Shown here in pieces: positions 34,349 through 35,268 of a stretch of 35,268 nucleotides of DNA. The notes under the pieces were generated by a model. The model was not told where the DNA came from and ran no database searches. It was given only the letters and a program-made list of their open reading frames with translations. The DNA is from Brevundimonas sp. (GTDB lineage: Bacteria > Pseudomonadota > Alphaproteobacteria > Caulobacterales > Caulobacteraceae): assembly GCA_020253595.1 (NCBI GenBank), contig JADCBH010000372.1:1-35268 (forward strand). The letters run 5' to 3'. Both the position numbers and the translations under genes were made by a program. Within the stretch, counting starts at the first letter, position 1. The number at the start of each line of letters is the position of its first letter.

Positions 34349-35252
34349 TTGCGCCTGCCCCAGTCCAAGCTCGATCAGGTCCTTGACCGCTTCCACCAGG
34401 TGGAGGCGCGCATGGGCGCGGCCACCGACGGTCAGGAGATCGTCCGGCTGTCCAAGGAGCACGCCGAGATGAAGCCGGTGGCCGACGCGGTGACGGCTCT
34501 GGCCCGGGCGCGGGCGGAGATCGAGGACCTGAAGGCGATGGCCTCGGATCCGGAGATGGCGGCGCTGGCGCAAGACGAACTGCGGACACTGAACGATCGG
34601 CTGCCGGACATGGAACGCGATGTCGCCCTGTTGCTGGCACCGCGCGACGCCGATGAGAACGCCTCGGCGGTGCTGGAGGTGCGGGCCGGCACCGGGGGCG
34701 ACGAGGCGGCCCTGTTCGCCGGCGACCTGTTCCGCATGTACAGCCGCTATGCCTCAGCGCGCGGCTGGCGGGTCGAGCTGGACAGCGCCACCGAGGGCGA
34801 GGCCGGGGGCTACAAGGAGATCATCGCCACCGTCACGGGCGATGGTGTGTTCGGGCGGTTGAAGTTCGAAAGTGGCGTCCACCGCGTCCAGCGCGTGCCG
34901 GTGACCGAGGCCGGCGGGCGAATTCATACGTCCGCTGCGACCGTCGCGGTTCTGCCCGAAGTCGAGGACGTGGAGATCGAGATCCACGACAAGGATATCC
35001 GCATCGACACCTATCGCAGCTCGGGCTCGGGCGGCCAGCACGTCAACAAGACGGATTCGGCCGTGCGCATCACCCACCTGCCGACGGGCATTGTGGTGAC
35101 GTCCTCCGAGAAGTCCCAGCACGTCAACCGCGACAAGGCGATGAAGAACCTGCGGGTCCGCCTGTACGACCTGAAGCGTCAGGAAAAGGACCAGGCGCGG
35201 TCCGATGCACGAAAATCCCAGGTCGGCTCCGGCGATCGGTCCGAGCGCATCC
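34349..35252 (+). CDS. prfA: Peptide chain release factor 1 (3' truncated by the end of genuine sequence)
   Basis: The first 301 residues of release factor 1, which recognises UAA and UAG and triggers peptide release. The stop-codon-reading PxT motif is PVT (184-186, in RVPVTEAGGRIHTS) and the catalytic GGQ is at 228-230 (GSGGQHVN). The start is set at TTG 34349, giving MRLPQSKLDQVLDRF, a common alphaproteobacterial start; no in-frame ATG or GTG fits better. The reading is authentic to SERI; the next residues expected in the family are RTYNFPQ, but the sequence switches to adapter at 35253. About 57 residues are missing. Confidence 0.94.
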
Positions 35253-35268
35253 AGATCGGAAGAGCACA
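35253..35268 (+). other. Illumina TruSeq adapter sequence (artefact)
   Basis: The last 16 bases, AGATCGGAAGAGCACA, are identical to the start of the standard Illumina TruSeq adapter. The protein frame of prfA departs from its family at exactly this base. This is unremoved adapter at a contig end, not genomic DNA. Confidence 0.95.

Overview
The window is a GC-rich (roughly two-thirds G+C) chromosomal segment of an alphaproteobacterium. Gene content and protein style point to the Caulobacteraceae, most likely a Brevundimonas-like organism: a DUF4167 protein, a DUF4893 lipoprotein, a TonB-dependent receptor, Caulobacter-type promoter spacing, and dense gene packing with GTG/TTG starts. It looks like core chromosome: no transposase, integrase, phage gene, CRISPR array, tRNA or rRNA was seen. 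The last 16 bases match the Illumina TruSeq adapter and interrupt prfA exactly where its conserved reading breaks off, so the window probably ends at a contig end.

Layout. 1-47 is the last few codons of a UbiH-family hydroxylase. 118-2703 (-) is clpB. 2834-5734 holds a LysE-type exporter converging on a TonB-dependent receptor. 5937-8363 holds two exported proteins, a beta-lactamase-family serine hydrolase and a LolA-like lipoprotein carrier. A 492-base gene-free stretch (8364-8855) carries a strong intrinsic terminator and a promoter for the DUF4167 gene. Then follow a DUF4893 lipoprotein and an FAD monooxygenase that seems to start at CTG. ftsK (-) and a ubiH-like gene (+) are divergent around a small inverted-repeat element. 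A YbjN protein and ZapE/AFG1 ATPase (-) diverge from asd-rarD (+). A flavoprotein/serine hydrolase pair (-), a GreA/GreB-like factor (+), twin pentapeptide-repeat proteins (-), a reduced RibD-like deaminase (-) and gpmA (-) follow. A phosphoglucomutase/phosphomannomutase (+) converges on a TVP38-histidine kinase pair (-). The window closes with rpmH-rnpA-yidC-engB (+), a TauE/SafE permease (-) and truncated prfA (+).

How the genes work together. rpmH-rnpA-yidC-engB is the classical ribosome/RNase P/membrane-insertion operon with a clear promoter. Many same-strand neighbours share ATGA stop/start overlaps, suggesting translational coupling: gpmA/ribD-like, the two pentapeptide genes, flavoprotein/hydrolase, TVP38/kinase and rnpA/yidC, with CTGA and GTGA variants elsewhere. 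Three convergent pairs share a single CTAG in which both stop codons overlap. The least conventional items are the twin, internally duplicated pentapeptide proteins, the deaminase without a reductase domain, the CTG-start monooxygenase, hairpins masking the ribosome binding sites of rnpA and rarD, and the inverted-repeat element next to ubiH. No clearly new defence or mobile system was found.
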